NCBI GenBank assembly: GCA_030848545.1
Contig: JAVDCA010000004.1
Location: forward strand, 62,001-126,000
Length of the DNA stretch: 64,000 bases
Origin: Astrobacterium formosum
GTDB lineage: Bacteria; Pseudomonadota; Alphaproteobacteria; Rhizobiales; Xanthobacteraceae
Reading direction: 5' to 3'
Positions 36,251-44,840 of the stretch are shown in pieces. A model generated the notes under the pieces. The model saw nothing but the letters and a program-made list of their open reading frames with translations. It was not told the origin of the DNA and did no database searches. Each line of letters begins with the position of its first letter. Within the stretch, counting starts at the first letter, position 1. Both the position numbers and the translations under genes were made by a program.

Positions 36251-36597
36251 CCCTGTCGCGGCCTCGTGCCGCGCTCCTCCGTCGAAGCCCAAAGGGGCGG
36301 CGCTTTGATTTCAGCCGGCCGTTCCCGGCTCGTCGTCCGTCAGGGTCACCCTGGCATCAGGACTCCGGCGGCAGAACGCGCGCAACCCGCTCCTTACTAT
36401 AGGAACGAAGGCGTTTGAAGCAATGACCGCGCCGCCCGGCAGATGTTGCCGCGTTCCCAGCAAGGCTTGCCCCGGTCGAATGGTGCCGCCCCCCCTGCCG
36501 CCAAGCCAAAACACTGAATTGTCGTGCAATTCTCGGGCGGCCCGGATGGCCTGGCGATTGCAGAACAACAAGGTGTAGATGCCATGAGGTGAAGAAC
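36251..36597. other. Non-coding gap between mnmA and fliK
   Basis: These 347 bp separate divergent genes and should hold both promoters. I found no EcfG, CtrA or sigma-54 match and no repeat. The minus-strand open frames here have a composition unlike the neighbours and no known motif. Confidence 0.4.
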
Positions 36598-38028
36598 GTG
36601 CCGAGCGTTGAGCCGCAGACCAGTGCCGCCGGATCCGCCTTGAACGTGAATGCGCGCAATCCGCGGTATTCCTCGGCCTCTTCTGCCGAGAGGGACAGTA
36701 AGCAGTTTTCGGATCTGCTCGACCAGACCGCTCCGCCCGAAAACGGAGGCACCCCGCCATCCTCCCGCCGTACCGAACGTACTGGTCGCCAGGACAGCCG
36801 GGAACCCGCCCGGACGCGGGATTCCGATCCGCCGGCGTCGAATTCACCAGCGGCCGACCAGCAGCCGTCCGAACCCTCCCGCACCCCATCTGAACCGGCT
36901 GTGGCTGGCCCGAACAAGGGCGACGCGGCCGCAATCGTGCCCGCCAAATCGGAACCCGCGACCGAACCCGAGATCGCGGAGGATCAAGATACCTCCATCC
37001 CCGATGCTGCCGTGGTCACCGTGGCGGCTGTGCCGGTCGTGCCCGTCGCTCCGCCGCCGGTCTCGCCGGCCGCCGCCGTCCCGGTGGAGGTCGACGCTGA
37101 ACAGGCATCCGGGGCCGCGGCGGTTGCCGCCGCAGCATCCGGGGATCAGCCCTCCAAGCCCTTGCCGACGGACACCGCGGCCGGTGACGACAAGGCGGCC
37201 GGTGCTGCCGGTGCGGCTCCTGCCGAACCCGCAGCTGCGCCGACCCAGAAAGTCGACAAGCCTGCCGACAGTGCCGGCCCGGCTGCGCCGGCCACCAAGC
37301 CCGAGGCGCGCCCCGGCGCGCAGGAAGCGGTGCCCGCCGAAACCGGCAAAACAGGCGAGCCGCGATCTGCGTCGCGCGAAGAGCCTTCGGCCGCGCAGCA
37401 CGAGGCCCGCACAGCCAAACCGACGGCCGGTGGCGCGGAGGCCGCGACCAGGAACGTCGACGCCGGTCCGCGCCACGATCAACCGGCTGCCTCCTCTCAC
37501 GCCGGTCTTGAGCAGCTGCAGACCGTCGGGGCAGGACCGCTGACCGCCACCACGGCTGCGAACGCTGCGGCCGCCACTCCGGCTGCGGCGAGTCAGGCGC
37601 CGGCGACCGCCATTCCGATCGCCTCGGTCGCGGTGGAAATCGCCGCGCGCGCCCAGGCCGGCAACAATCGTTTTGAAATCCGCCTCGATCCGCCCGAGCT
37701 CGGCCGCATCGACGTCAAGCTCGACGTCGACCGCCACGGCAATGTCACGTCCCATCTGGTGGTGGAGCGCAGCCAGACGCTCGACCTTCTGCGCCGCGAC
37801 GCGCCCCAGCTCGAACGTGCCCTCAACGACGCCGGCCTCAAGACCGGCGACGGCGCCATGCAGTTTTCCTTGCGCGACCAGGGGGCGAACGCCGACCGGG
37901 ATCCCCGTCCGGCCCGCCTGCCGCCGGTCTCGGGTATCGGTGCCCAGGCCGCAGAGCCGGCACCCGTCACATCCGTGCGCAATTATCGCTGGTCGGGAAC
38001 GGTCGGCGGCGTCGATATCCGAGTGTGA
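36598..38028 (+). CDS. fliK: Flagellar hook-length control protein FliK
   Basis: FliK measures hook length and switches export specificity of the flagellar type III system. The 476-residue protein has a long Ala/Pro/Glu-rich disordered region (residues about 50-345) and a C-terminal Flg_hook domain containing NRFEIRLDPPELGRIDVKLDV, VVERSQTLDLLRRDAPQLERALNDAGL and MQFSLRDQ. GAGG at 36586-36589 is 8 nt before GTG 36598, so I prefer that start to GTG 36589. It is 9 nt upstream of flgD. Confidence 0.9.
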   Translation: MPSVEPQTSAAGSALNVNARNPRYSSASSAERDSKQFSDLLDQTAPPENGGTPPSSRRTERTGRQDSREPARTRDSDPPASNSPAADQQPSEPSRTPSEPAVAGPNKGDAAAIVPAKSEPATEPEIAEDQDTSIPDAAVVTVAAVPVVPVAPPPVSPAAAVPVEVDAEQASGAAAVAAAASGDQPSKPLPTDTAAGDDKAAGAAGAAPAEPAAAPTQKVDKPADSAGPAAPATKPEARPGAQEAVPAETGKTGEPRSASREEPSAAQHEARTAKPTAGGAEAATRNVDAGPRHDQPAASSHAGLEQLQTVGAGPLTATTAANAAAATPAAASQAPATAIPIASVAVEIAARAQAGNNRFEIRLDPPELGRIDVKLDVDRHGNVTSHLVVERSQTLDLLRRDAPQLERALNDAGLKTGDGAMQFSLRDQGANADRDPRPARLPPVSGIGAQAAEPAPVTSVRNYRWSGTVGGVDIRV

Positions 38029-38037
38029 GGAACGACC

Positions 38038-38739
38038 ATGACGACGATCTATCCCAATACGAGTTCCGAGATCACCTCGACGCCGACTACCCCTTCGTCG
38101 TCATCCAGCAAGTCGCCAACCAAGACCAAAAACGAAACGCTGGCATCCAATTTCACGACCTTCCTGCAACTCCTGACGACGCAGCTGAAGAACCAGAGCC
38201 CGCTCGATCCCCTCGACACCAACCAGTTCACCCAGCAACTGGTGCAGTTTGCGCAGGTCGAGCAGCAGCTCAAGTCCAACGACCAGCTGGCCTCGCTGAT
38301 CGAACTGCAGCAGGCAACCCAGACCTCCTATGCGCTCGGCTTCGTCGGCAAGACCGTCGCGGTCGACGGCTCGATGGCCAAGTACACGAGCGGCACCACG
38401 CGATGGAATTTCAAGGTCGAAAAGCCCTCGACGGTGTCGATCACCATCACCAGCGAGAACGGCCAGACCGCCTATACGGGCAGTTACACGGTGCAGGCGG
38501 GTGAACAGAGCTTCCTGTGGGACGGCAAGAGCAAGGACGGCGCCCAGTGGCCGGAAGGCAAGTACAAGCTCACAGCCACCGCCAAGGACGCGAGCGGCAA
38601 GACCGTCGGGGTGTCGACCGAGATTGAAGGCGTCGTCGATTCCGTCGACCTGACCCAGAATCCGCCGATACTGAAAGTGTCCGGTGAGACCTTCACTGTC
38701 GACAAGATCAAGCGGGTGACCAAGCCCGCCGCTTCCTGA
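38038..38739 (+). CDS. flgD: Flagellar hook assembly (rod modification) protein FlgD
   Basis: FlgD caps the growing hook. The 233-residue protein has the conserved N-terminal segment FLQLLTTQLKNQSPLDPLD followed by TNQFTQQLVQFAQVEQQL, then a FLWDGKSKDGAQWPEGKYKL hook-like motif in an Ig/FN3-type domain and a short beta end. The first 30 residues are Ser/Thr/Pro-rich. It directly follows fliK. No other flagellar structural gene is in the window. Confidence 0.93.
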   Translation: MTTIYPNTSSEITSTPTTPSSSSSKSPTKTKNETLASNFTTFLQLLTTQLKNQSPLDPLDTNQFTQQLVQFAQVEQQLKSNDQLASLIELQQATQTSYALGFVGKTVAVDGSMAKYTSGTTRWNFKVEKPSTVSITITSENGQTAYTGSYTVQAGEQSFLWDGKSKDGAQWPEGKYKLTATAKDASGKTVGVSTEIEGVVDSVDLTQNPPILKVSGETFTVDKIKRVTKPAAS

Positions 38740-38834
38740 AAATCCTCCCCGACCACGTGGACTGATTGCCCTTGCGGTGCCTAACGGCGCCGTGAGGGCG
38801 TCTGGTCATGACATTTCTGAGTTTTGTGTGACGC

Positions 38835-38849
38835 TTAGGCAAATTTTAA
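38835..38849 (+). promoter_or_regulatory. CtrA-type box upstream of sciP
   Basis: TTAG at 38835-38838 and TTAA at 38846-38849 are separated by 7 nt, one mismatch from the CtrA consensus TTAA-N7-TTAA. It lies 62 nt upstream of the sciP start. In Caulobacter sciP is a CtrA target, so a feedback loop is expected. Confidence 0.55.
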
Positions 38850-38911
38850 GCGGCAAGCGGTAGGTTGTCCTGGAGTTGGAGTTTGTCCTGTTCCAGTGCG
38901 TGAGAGTATCC

Positions 38912-39187
38912 ATGACTGAACCCCACCGCCCGAGGGTGAAGTACGTGATCGGGCCCGACGGCAGCCCGCTGACGATCGCGGACCTTCCTGCGCCTGGTAC
39001 CAAGCGTTGGGTGATCCGGCGCAAGGCGGAAGTGGTGGCGGCGGTTCGCGGTGGCCTCCTGTCTCTGGAGGAGGCTTGCAGCCGCTACACTTTGACGGTC
39101 GAGGAGTTTCTTGCTTGGCAATACTCCATCGACCGGCATGGTCTCGCCGGGTTGAGAACGACGCGAATCCAGCAGTACCGTCAGTAA
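38912..39187 (+). CDS. sciP: CtrA-antagonist SciP (DUF1153 family)
   Basis: SciP is a small helix-turn-helix protein that blocks CtrA-activated transcription in the alphaproteobacterial cell cycle. The 91-residue protein carries nearly all of the conserved sequence: PRVKYVIGPDGSPLTIADLP, RRWVIRRKAEVVAAVRGG-type region (here KRWVIRRKAEVVAAVRGG), SLEEACSRYTLTVEEFLAWQ and HGLAGLRTTR. I chose ATG 38912 (MTEPHRPRV), which aligns with the Caulobacter start. Upstream in-frame residues are not conserved. It follows flagellar genes and ends before a bidirectional terminator. Confidence 0.95.
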   Translation: MTEPHRPRVKYVIGPDGSPLTIADLPAPGTKRWVIRRKAEVVAAVRGGLLSLEEACSRYTLTVEEFLAWQYSIDRHGLAGLRTTRIQQYRQ

Positions 39188-39224
39188 CACTGCGGTAACC
39201 AGCGTTACCGACAAGTTAACGACC

Positions 39225-39253
39225 AAAAAAACGGCGGCCTGGGCCGCCGTTTT
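39225..39253. terminator. Bidirectional intrinsic terminator between sciP and pfkA
   Basis: ACGGCGGC (39231-39238), loop CTGG and GCCGCCGT (39243-39250) form a perfect 8-bp hairpin. It has a run of seven A before it and TTTT at its 3' side. It can therefore end both the plus-strand sciP transcript and the minus-strand pfkA transcript. Confidence 0.85.
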
Positions 39254-39283
39254 GGTTTGGTGGGTGGAGCCCGGCGGGGTGGC

Positions 39284-40363
39284 TCAGTCCCCGAACGATA
39301 CGCCGACGGCGCGCGCGGTCAGCACGATGTCGTCCTTGAGGCTGACGCGGCGTTCGTCGCGCAAGACTTCCGCGAACGGGACGGTGACGATGTCCGGCGG
39401 CTTGAGGGCCACCATCTCGCCCCAGCGCTCCTCGGCGACTGCCCGTACGGCGGCGCCGCCGAAGCGCGTGGCGAGAATGCGGTCATAGCCGGTCGGCATG
39501 CCGCCGCGCTGCAGATGACCGAGCACCAGCGAGCGGCACTCCTTGCCGGTGACCGCCTGGATCTCCCGCGCGAGCCGATCCGCAATGCCGCCGACCCGCA
39601 GCGCCTGGCCGGGCAGCGAGTTGCCCAGAACCGACACTTGGCCTCCGACCGGGAAGGCGCCTTCGGCAACCACCACGATGGAGAAATGGCGGCCGGCCTT
39701 GTCCCGCCGCTGGATCTTTCCGCACACCTTGTCGATGTCGTAGGGAATTTCGGGAATCAGGATGACGTCGGCACCGGCTGCGAGGCCGGAATGCAGGGCG
39801 ATGAAACCGGCATTACGCCCCATCACCTCCATGACGATGACGCGGTCGTGGCTTTCGGCGGTGGTGTGCAGCTTGTCGAGCGCTTCGATGGCGGTGTTGA
39901 CCGCGGTGTCGAAGCCGAAGGTGGTCAGCGTGCCACCGACATCGTTGTCGATCGTCTTCGGCACGCCGACGATCCTGACGCCCTTTTCGAACAGCATCTG
40001 CGCCAGCGCCATCGAGCCGTCGCCGCCGATGGTGATGATGGCGTCGATGCCGAGCTCCCTGGCGTGGTTGACCAGCTCGTCCGAACGGTCGATTTCGTCA
40101 TAGGTCCCATCCGCCCGCTTGCGCGGGTAGCGGAATGGATTGCCGCGATTGGTGGTGCCGAGGATGGTGCCGCCCATATGACCGATGCCGCGAACGGCTT
40201 CGCGGGTCAGTGGTACGACGTCGTCCTCGCCGAGAAGGGCGTAGAATCCGCGGCGGATGCCGACGACCTCCCAGCCACGATTGGTGGCCGAAAGCGCTGC
40301 GGCGCGGATGACTGCGTTCAAGCCCGGTGCGTCGCCGCCGCCGGTGGAGAGTGCAATTCGCAT
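39284..40363 (-). CDS. pfkA: ATP- or PPi-dependent 6-phosphofructokinase
   Basis: This enzyme phosphorylates fructose 6-phosphate in glycolysis. The 359-residue protein has ALSTGGGDAPGLNAVIRA, GTILGTTNRGNPF, IITIGGDGSMALAQ, VPKTIDNDVGGTLTTFGFDTA with the catalytic Asp, VMEVMGRNAGFIALHSG and LGHLQRGG. The GGDGS motif favours ATP rather than PPi use (the PPi type has GGDDS), but this is not decisive. ATG 40363 (MRIALST) matches the family start. Confidence 0.94.
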   Translation of the reverse strand: MRIALSTGGGDAPGLNAVIRAAALSATNRGWEVVGIRRGFYALLGEDDVVPLTREAVRGIGHMGGTILGTTNRGNPFRYPRKRADGTYDEIDRSDELVNHARELGIDAIITIGGDGSMALAQMLFEKGVRIVGVPKTIDNDVGGTLTTFGFDTAVNTAIEALDKLHTTAESHDRVIVMEVMGRNAGFIALHSGLAAGADVILIPEIPYDIDKVCGKIQRRDKAGRHFSIVVVAEGAFPVGGQVSVLGNSLPGQALRVGGIADRLAREIQAVTGKECRSLVLGHLQRGGMPTGYDRILATRFGGAAVRAVAEERWGEMVALKPPDIVTVPFAEVLRDERRVSLKDDIVLTARAVGVSFGD

Positions 40364-40903
40364 GGCAGGTTCATGACGGTTGAGCCGAGAATCGTGAGCC
40401 CCGGCGAACGCTCGGTTGTGATCCTGTGGTCCGTCCTCGACAGTGGCATGAATCGATGACGAATCAACATCGCAATTTTCAAGCCAACGAGGGCTCCCGG
40501 TCCGATGGAGCGGTACCGTGACGCCTGGTTTCGTCGCCGATCCACAGCATGCCACCGATTCGCCTCGGATGCGATGCCGGGCTTGCCGGTGGGGGATTCA
40601 CGCGCCGGCGCGGCCTGCAATGGGCCGCCTGACACCACAATGACGGTGGGTACACGTTCCGCTGGCATTTCTTCGGCCGCCAGGAAGACTTGATTCTGGA
40701 AATCCTTGCGCCGCGCATGTAAATGACGTTGATCCTTTCTCGTTTCGTCGACAGCATGCGCAGCGAAAGGCGCCTCGTTCCGAAACGACGGACGGTGCGT
40801 TGCGTATTGTCGCTGGATACGGGTTGTTTTCGGCTTGTGGGAACCGGGATACTCGGAATCCAGGGTTCTTTTCGCCGAGCGAAATCTTCGGTGGGAGGGT
40901 TTG
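40364..40903. other. Long non-coding gap between pfkA and the CBS gene
   Basis: These 540 bp hold the divergent promoters of pfkA and the CBS-domain gene. Codon use in the open frames of this stretch is unlike the neighbours and no motif is recognisable. GGAAC occurs at 40851-40855 (plus strand) but without a -10 at the right distance. I see no hairpin with a T-run. Confidence 0.4.
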
Positions 40904-41350
40904 ATGAAAGCGGGCGAAGTCATGACCACCGGGGCGGCGACGGTTCGACCCGATGCCCCCTTGCTCGAGGCGGCGCGTCTGATGATTCAGCATCAGATCA
41001 GCGGCCTGCCGGTTGTGGACGCACAGGATCGGCTGGTCGGGCTCGTCACCGAGAACGATTTCCTGCGTTCCGGCGAAAACGGACAGCCGCGGCTGATCGA
41101 CATGCTGGCGAAAGCCGGCACCGACCAGGACGAGCTCAACCTGCGCCGCGTCGAGGATCTGATGACGCGCGAGCCCATCACCATTTCGGCCGAAATGCCG
41201 CTGGAAGACGTGATCGCCTTGATGCTGCGCCATACTGTCCGGCGCCTGCCGGTGGTGGCGGACGGGAAGGTGGTTGGCATCGTCAGCCGCGCCAATCTGC
41301 TGCGGGCCTTGCTGCGGCGATCCTTGGCGCCCCCCGTCCGGAAGGTGTGA
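40904..41350 (+). CDS. CBS-domain pair protein
   Basis: This 148-residue protein consists of two CBS domains: KAGEVMTTGAATVRPDAPLLEAARLM with HQISGLPVVDAQDRLVGLVTENDF, and VEDLMTREPITISAEMPLEDVIALM with RRLPVVADGKVVGIVSRANLL. Stand-alone CBS pairs bind adenosyl nucleotides and sense energy state. ATG 40904 is preceded by GGGAGGG with 4 nt spacing. It has no attached catalytic domain and no partner gene on its strand. Confidence 0.9.
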   Translation: MKAGEVMTTGAATVRPDAPLLEAARLMIQHQISGLPVVDAQDRLVGLVTENDFLRSGENGQPRLIDMLAKAGTDQDELNLRRVEDLMTREPITISAEMPLEDVIALMLRHTVRRLPVVADGKVVGIVSRANLLRALLRRSLAPPVRKV

Positions 41351-41371
41351 GCCGGAAAACGGCCGCAAGCG

Positions 41372-41965
41372 TCAGCCCGCAAACCCGCCGTCGGCGAGGA
41401 AGGCCGCTTCGTCGGCCGTGGTGAGGCGGTCCAATGCGGCGTTTCGGTGTGGAAATCGCCCGAAGCGGCGAATGATGTCCGCATGCAGGACGGCGTATTC
41501 GACGCCCTCGTGGTCGCCCGCGGCCGCGCACAGCGACAGGCAGCGCTGCTGGTCGACCATGTCTTCGGAATGCATGTAGGGCAGGTAGAAGAAGCGTCGT
41601 TCCGGGTTGGGGAAGCGCAGATCGAATCCGCGGGCGAGGGCGCGCGCCGCGACGGCACGGGCCTGTGCGTCGCTTGCGAAGGCGCGGGCTGATCCCCGGA
41701 ACATATTGCGGGGAAACTGGTCGAGGACGATCAGGAGCGCCAGCGCTCCGTCGGCGGTGTCCTCCCAGGCGGCAAGCAGCCTCTGCGCCGCCGCTTCGTA
41801 GAGGGGCAGGAAACGCTCGCGGATCGTCGCATCGAAGGCCGCGTCGGCCGAAAACCAGCGATCTCGCCCGGCCTCGCGCCAGAACGCCAGCACCTGCGCG
41901 GGGCCAACGCCCCGGTCGGCATCTCCGGGTACGGCGGGGGTGGAGCAGGGGGGCAGTCGCGACAT
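41372..41965 (-). CDS. DUF924 family protein
   Basis: This 197-residue protein has the DUF924 pattern: VLAFWREAGRDRWF, an all-helical core with LLIVLDQFPRNMFRGSARAFASD, FFYLPYMHSED and HADIIRRFGRFPHRN. The family has a TPR-like helical fold and no established function. It starts 1 nt after the stop of the upstream GTPase gene on the same strand, so they are co-transcribed. Confidence 0.88.
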   Translation of the reverse strand: MSRLPPCSTPAVPGDADRGVGPAQVLAFWREAGRDRWFSADAAFDATIRERFLPLYEAAAQRLLAAWEDTADGALALLIVLDQFPRNMFRGSARAFASDAQARAVAARALARGFDLRFPNPERRFFYLPYMHSEDMVDQQRCLSLCAAAGDHEGVEYAVLHADIIRRFGRFPHRNAALDRLTTADEAAFLADGGFAG

Positions 41966-41966
41966 G

Positions 41967-43103
41967 TCAGCGGTCCATGCCGCCGAACGGCACCAGCGGG
42001 TTATCGAGAAGGGCGGCGCTGTCGGGCCGGTCGATCCTCGGCGCGGCGAGAAAAGCCTCGAACAGTTCGGTGATCTTCTCCGGTGAGCCGTCGCGCATGA
42101 TCAGGACCATGCGGGTGCGGTGGTCCTCGTCCGGCCACCGCTCCAGCCGCACGGTGGGATGGAACAGGTGCTGGACGCCGTGCACCACGACGGGGGTGTC
42201 GGGCATGTCGGCGATCTTCACGATTCCCTTGAGCCGCAGCATGTCGGGACCATGCAGGGAGCGCAGGAGCTCGATGAACATGTCGAACATGGACGCCGGG
42301 ATCGCCTGATCAGTCGCGTACGAGAAGGCGCGGATGCGCTCGTCGTGGCGATTGACGTCGTGGTGGTGATGGTCGTGGTGGTGGTGATGCGCCGCGTCCT
42401 CGTAAGCCTCCGCGGCCAGCCAGCGCTTGACGTCGGGAATCTTCGTGGTCGGATCGTAGAGGCCGCAGCCGATCAGCTGCGCCGCGCCGGCTTCGCTCGC
42501 CGCTGCGTCGAGAATGGGCGCCGCCGGATTGAGGGCGCGCAGCCGGGCCGTCAGGGCATCCGCTTGCGCGCGCCGCTCCGGCGTGTCGAGGAGATCGGTT
42601 TTGGCCAAGACGATACGGTCGGCGAGCGCGACTTGCTTGACCGACTCCATCTGGGCATCGAGCGTCGCCATGCCATTGACGGCATCGACCACCGTGACGA
42701 TGCCGTCGAGGCGAAACCGGATGGCGAGATAGGGATGGGCCATGGTGGTGTGCACGACCGGCGCCGGATCGGCGAGCCCCGTCGTCTCGATCACCACGCG
42801 GTCGAAGGTGAGACGGCCGTTGTCGCGCCCGCGCAGGAGCTTCTCCAGCGCCTCGATGAGGTCGCCGCGCATGGTGCAGCACAGGCAGCCGGTCGCCAGC
42901 ATGACCATGTTGTCGTCGATCTTCTCCACCAGGAGATGGTCGAGGCCGATTTCGCCGAACTCGTTGATGAGCACCGCCGCGCCGGCGAGCGCCGGATCGC
43001 GCACCAAGGCGTTGAGCAACGTAGTCTTACCGGCGCCGAGGAAGCCGGTGAGGATCGTCAGCGGAACCGGCAGGGCCGGCCCGCGGGGCGGCCGTTCAGT
43101 CAT
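41967..43103 (-). CDS. COG0523 (CobW/ZNG-type) metal-chaperone GTPase
   Basis: This 378-residue G3E GTPase has Walker A GFLGAGKTTLLNAL, INEFGEIGLDHLL, the metal-binding CLCC motif in ATGCLCCTMRGDL, IETTGLADPAPV and the KTDLLDTP specificity loop. A His-rich segment near residue 240 (HHHHHDHHHH) probably binds Zn, Co or Ni. The C-terminal CobW_C domain includes LRLKGIVKIA. Members insert or deliver metals, including Zn and Co. No Zur or cobalamin element precedes it. Despite the B12 region upstream, a Zn chaperone role is as likely as a cobalt one. Confidence 0.88.
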   Translation of the reverse strand: MTERPPRGPALPVPLTILTGFLGAGKTTLLNALVRDPALAGAAVLINEFGEIGLDHLLVEKIDDNMVMLATGCLCCTMRGDLIEALEKLLRGRDNGRLTFDRVVIETTGLADPAPVVHTTMAHPYLAIRFRLDGIVTVVDAVNGMATLDAQMESVKQVALADRIVLAKTDLLDTPERRAQADALTARLRALNPAAPILDAAASEAGAAQLIGCGLYDPTTKIPDVKRWLAAEAYEDAAHHHHHDHHHHDVNRHDERIRAFSYATDQAIPASMFDMFIELLRSLHGPDMLRLKGIVKIADMPDTPVVVHGVQHLFHPTVRLERWPDEDHRTRMVLIMRDGSPEKITELFEAFLAAPRIDRPDSAALLDNPLVPFGGMDR

Positions 43104-43125
43104 TGTGGCGTTTCAGCGCTTGCGC

Positions 43126-44547
43126 TCATTGCATGGTGGGGGCAGGCGGCTTGGCCGCGCTCGCCGCCGATTTGGGGGCGGCTTTCGGGGCCGCCGGCTT
43201 GACCGCAGCCGCGGCCGCAGTGGCTGTCGAGGCTGCACCGGCCGGTTTGGCAGCCGGTTTTGGCGCGTCGGGTTTGGTGGCGGCGGGCTTCGCCGCGGCC
43301 GGCTTGGCGGGATTGGGTTTCGCCGCCGTCTTCCGGGCTGCCGGTTTCGCGGCCGCCGGCTTCGCTGCACCCGCAGGTTGTGCCGCCGCTGCCGCTGCCG
43401 CTGCCGCGGGCTTCTTCGCCCGGACCGGCGCCGCCACGCGCGGGGCCGGTTTGGGCAGGCCCACATAGACCGGGATCGGAGCCTGGGTTTCCACCAGTGG
43501 GCCGATCAAAGAGGAGGGTTTCGGCAACGGGCTCTTCAGGCTCGACAGCAGGAAAGCCTGGGGGGAGCTCTGGTCGCCCGCGACCGTCGAGTCGTCGTCA
43601 TCGTCGGCTTCCTCGGCGGCGGGGCGGCGGCGATGCTTGCCGCACATCTCCTCGCGCAGGTTGGGCGGTGTCGCCGCGATCGGCGGCAGGCTCTCGACCG
43701 TGCCCAGCGCGGGCATCAGCCAGTTCAGGCCGGAGCCGGAAAACCCCTGTTCCAGGAGCGCCGCCGCCTTGGCGGCCCTGACCGGCCCTGACGGGGCGCC
43801 GAATACGACCGCGATCAGGCGCTTGCCGTCGCGCGTTGCCGAGGCGACGAGGTTGAAGCCGGAAGCGCAGATGAATCCGGTCTTCATGCCGTCGGCACCC
43901 GGATAGCGGCCGATCAGCGTGTTGTAGTTGCGCATGACGCGCTTGCCGAGCCGGATCGCCGGGATGTGCCAGTAGAAGTCGTATTCGGGCATCTCGCGGA
44001 TCAGGGCGCGGGCGAGAATCGCCATGTCGCGCGCCGAGGTGATCTGGCCGTCGGCCGGCAAGCCGTTGGGGTTGACCCAGCTCGACTGGGTCATGCCGAG
44101 GCGCCGGGAGGCGAGATTCATTTCGTCGGAAAATTTGTCGATCGATCCCGACACGCCCTCCGCGAGTACCACCGCCATGTCGTTGGCCGACTTCACCATC
44201 AGCATCTTGAGGGCATTGTCGACCGTGACCGTGGTGCCGGCGCGGAACCCCATCTTGGACGGCTGTTGGGCGACGGCATTGGGCGACACGGTGAGGGGGG
44301 TATCGAGCGTGAGCCGTCCCTCGCGCACCGCCTTGAGGGTCACGTAGGTGGTCATCAGCTTGGTGGTGGAGGCCGGGTACCACGGCATCGTGGCATTCTC
44401 GGCCTGCAGCACCTTGCCGCTGTTGGCCTCGATCAGCAGGAGGGCCTCGCCAGAGGCCGGCAGAGTCGCCGCCAGTGCGCCCAGGGCTGCGAGTGCAAAG
44501 GCCCGGAGGTGACTGGCTCGGATAGGAAATAGTGCGTGTTGGGGCAA
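43126..44547 (-). CDS. D-alanyl-D-alanine carboxypeptidase (S11) with long Ala/Lys/Pro tail
   Basis: This penicillin-binding protein of the DacA family trims peptidoglycan stem peptides in the periplasm. The active-site motifs are STTK (Ser60-Lys63 in PASTTK), SAN (KSANDM) and KTG (DGMKTG). A signal peptide is visible (RASHLRAFALAALGALA). After residue about 310 comes an acidic DDDDD stretch and then about 100 residues of Ala/Lys/Pro repeats that look like histone H1-type tails. The start is uncertain: TTG 44547 gives a clean signal peptide, while ATG 44676 adds residues derived from direct repeats. The tail may bind wall polymers. Confidence 0.85.
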   Translation of the reverse strand: MPQHALFPIRASHLRAFALAALGALAATLPASGEALLLIEANSGKVLQAENATMPWYPASTTKLMTTYVTLKAVREGRLTLDTPLTVSPNAVAQQPSKMGFRAGTTVTVDNALKMLMVKSANDMAVVLAEGVSGSIDKFSDEMNLASRRLGMTQSSWVNPNGLPADGQITSARDMAILARALIREMPEYDFYWHIPAIRLGKRVMRNYNTLIGRYPGADGMKTGFICASGFNLVASATRDGKRLIAVVFGAPSGPVRAAKAAALLEQGFSGSGLNWLMPALGTVESLPPIAATPPNLREEMCGKHRRRPAAEEADDDDDSTVAGDQSSPQAFLLSSLKSPLPKPSSLIGPLVETQAPIPVYVGLPKPAPRVAAPVRAKKPAAAAAAAAAQPAGAAKPAAAKPAARKTAAKPNPAKPAAAKPAATKPDAPKPAAKPAGAASTATAAAAAVKPAAPKAAPKSAASAAKPPAPTMQ

Positions 44548-44620
44548 GGGATCGGTCCGGTTGTCGTCGTCGGGGGGCGTCGGGTTCCTGCCGGCACGGC
44601 CGACGCTCGGCGTACTCAAT

Positions 44621-44650
44621 GCTCTGTACTTCGAAGCTCTGTACTTCGAA
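44621..44650. repeat. Tandem 15-bp repeat
   Basis: The 15-mer GCTCTGTACTTCGAA occurs twice in direct succession (44621-44635 and 44636-44650). More diverged relatives of ACTTCGAA and ACTTTAAA follow to about 44715. It lies between the carboxypeptidase and the thiolase and has no obvious function. Confidence 0.8.
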
Positions 44651-44840
44651 CACTCGACACGTTGAATGCTCGGCATTTCTGACGATTTGGCACTTCGAAC
44701 GCCGGCACTTTAAACGCATTGGGGTGGGGAGGCCAAGGCCGCGAAAGCGGTTCTCCCCTTTCCCCCGACAGGCTATGGTGGTGGTCGCGCACGAAAGCGA
44801 CCAAAATTCGGCAAGGACCGAAGCGCCAAGGGAGTGGAAC

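Noticed and set aside
36311-36947. Minus-strand open frames upstream of mnmA and opposite fliK
   Set aside because: They overlap the fliK start and lack ribosome-binding sites and motifs.
40851-40903. GGAAC upstream of the CBS-domain gene
   Set aside because: No CGTT lies 16-17 nt downstream; a GTT appears only after about 20 nt.
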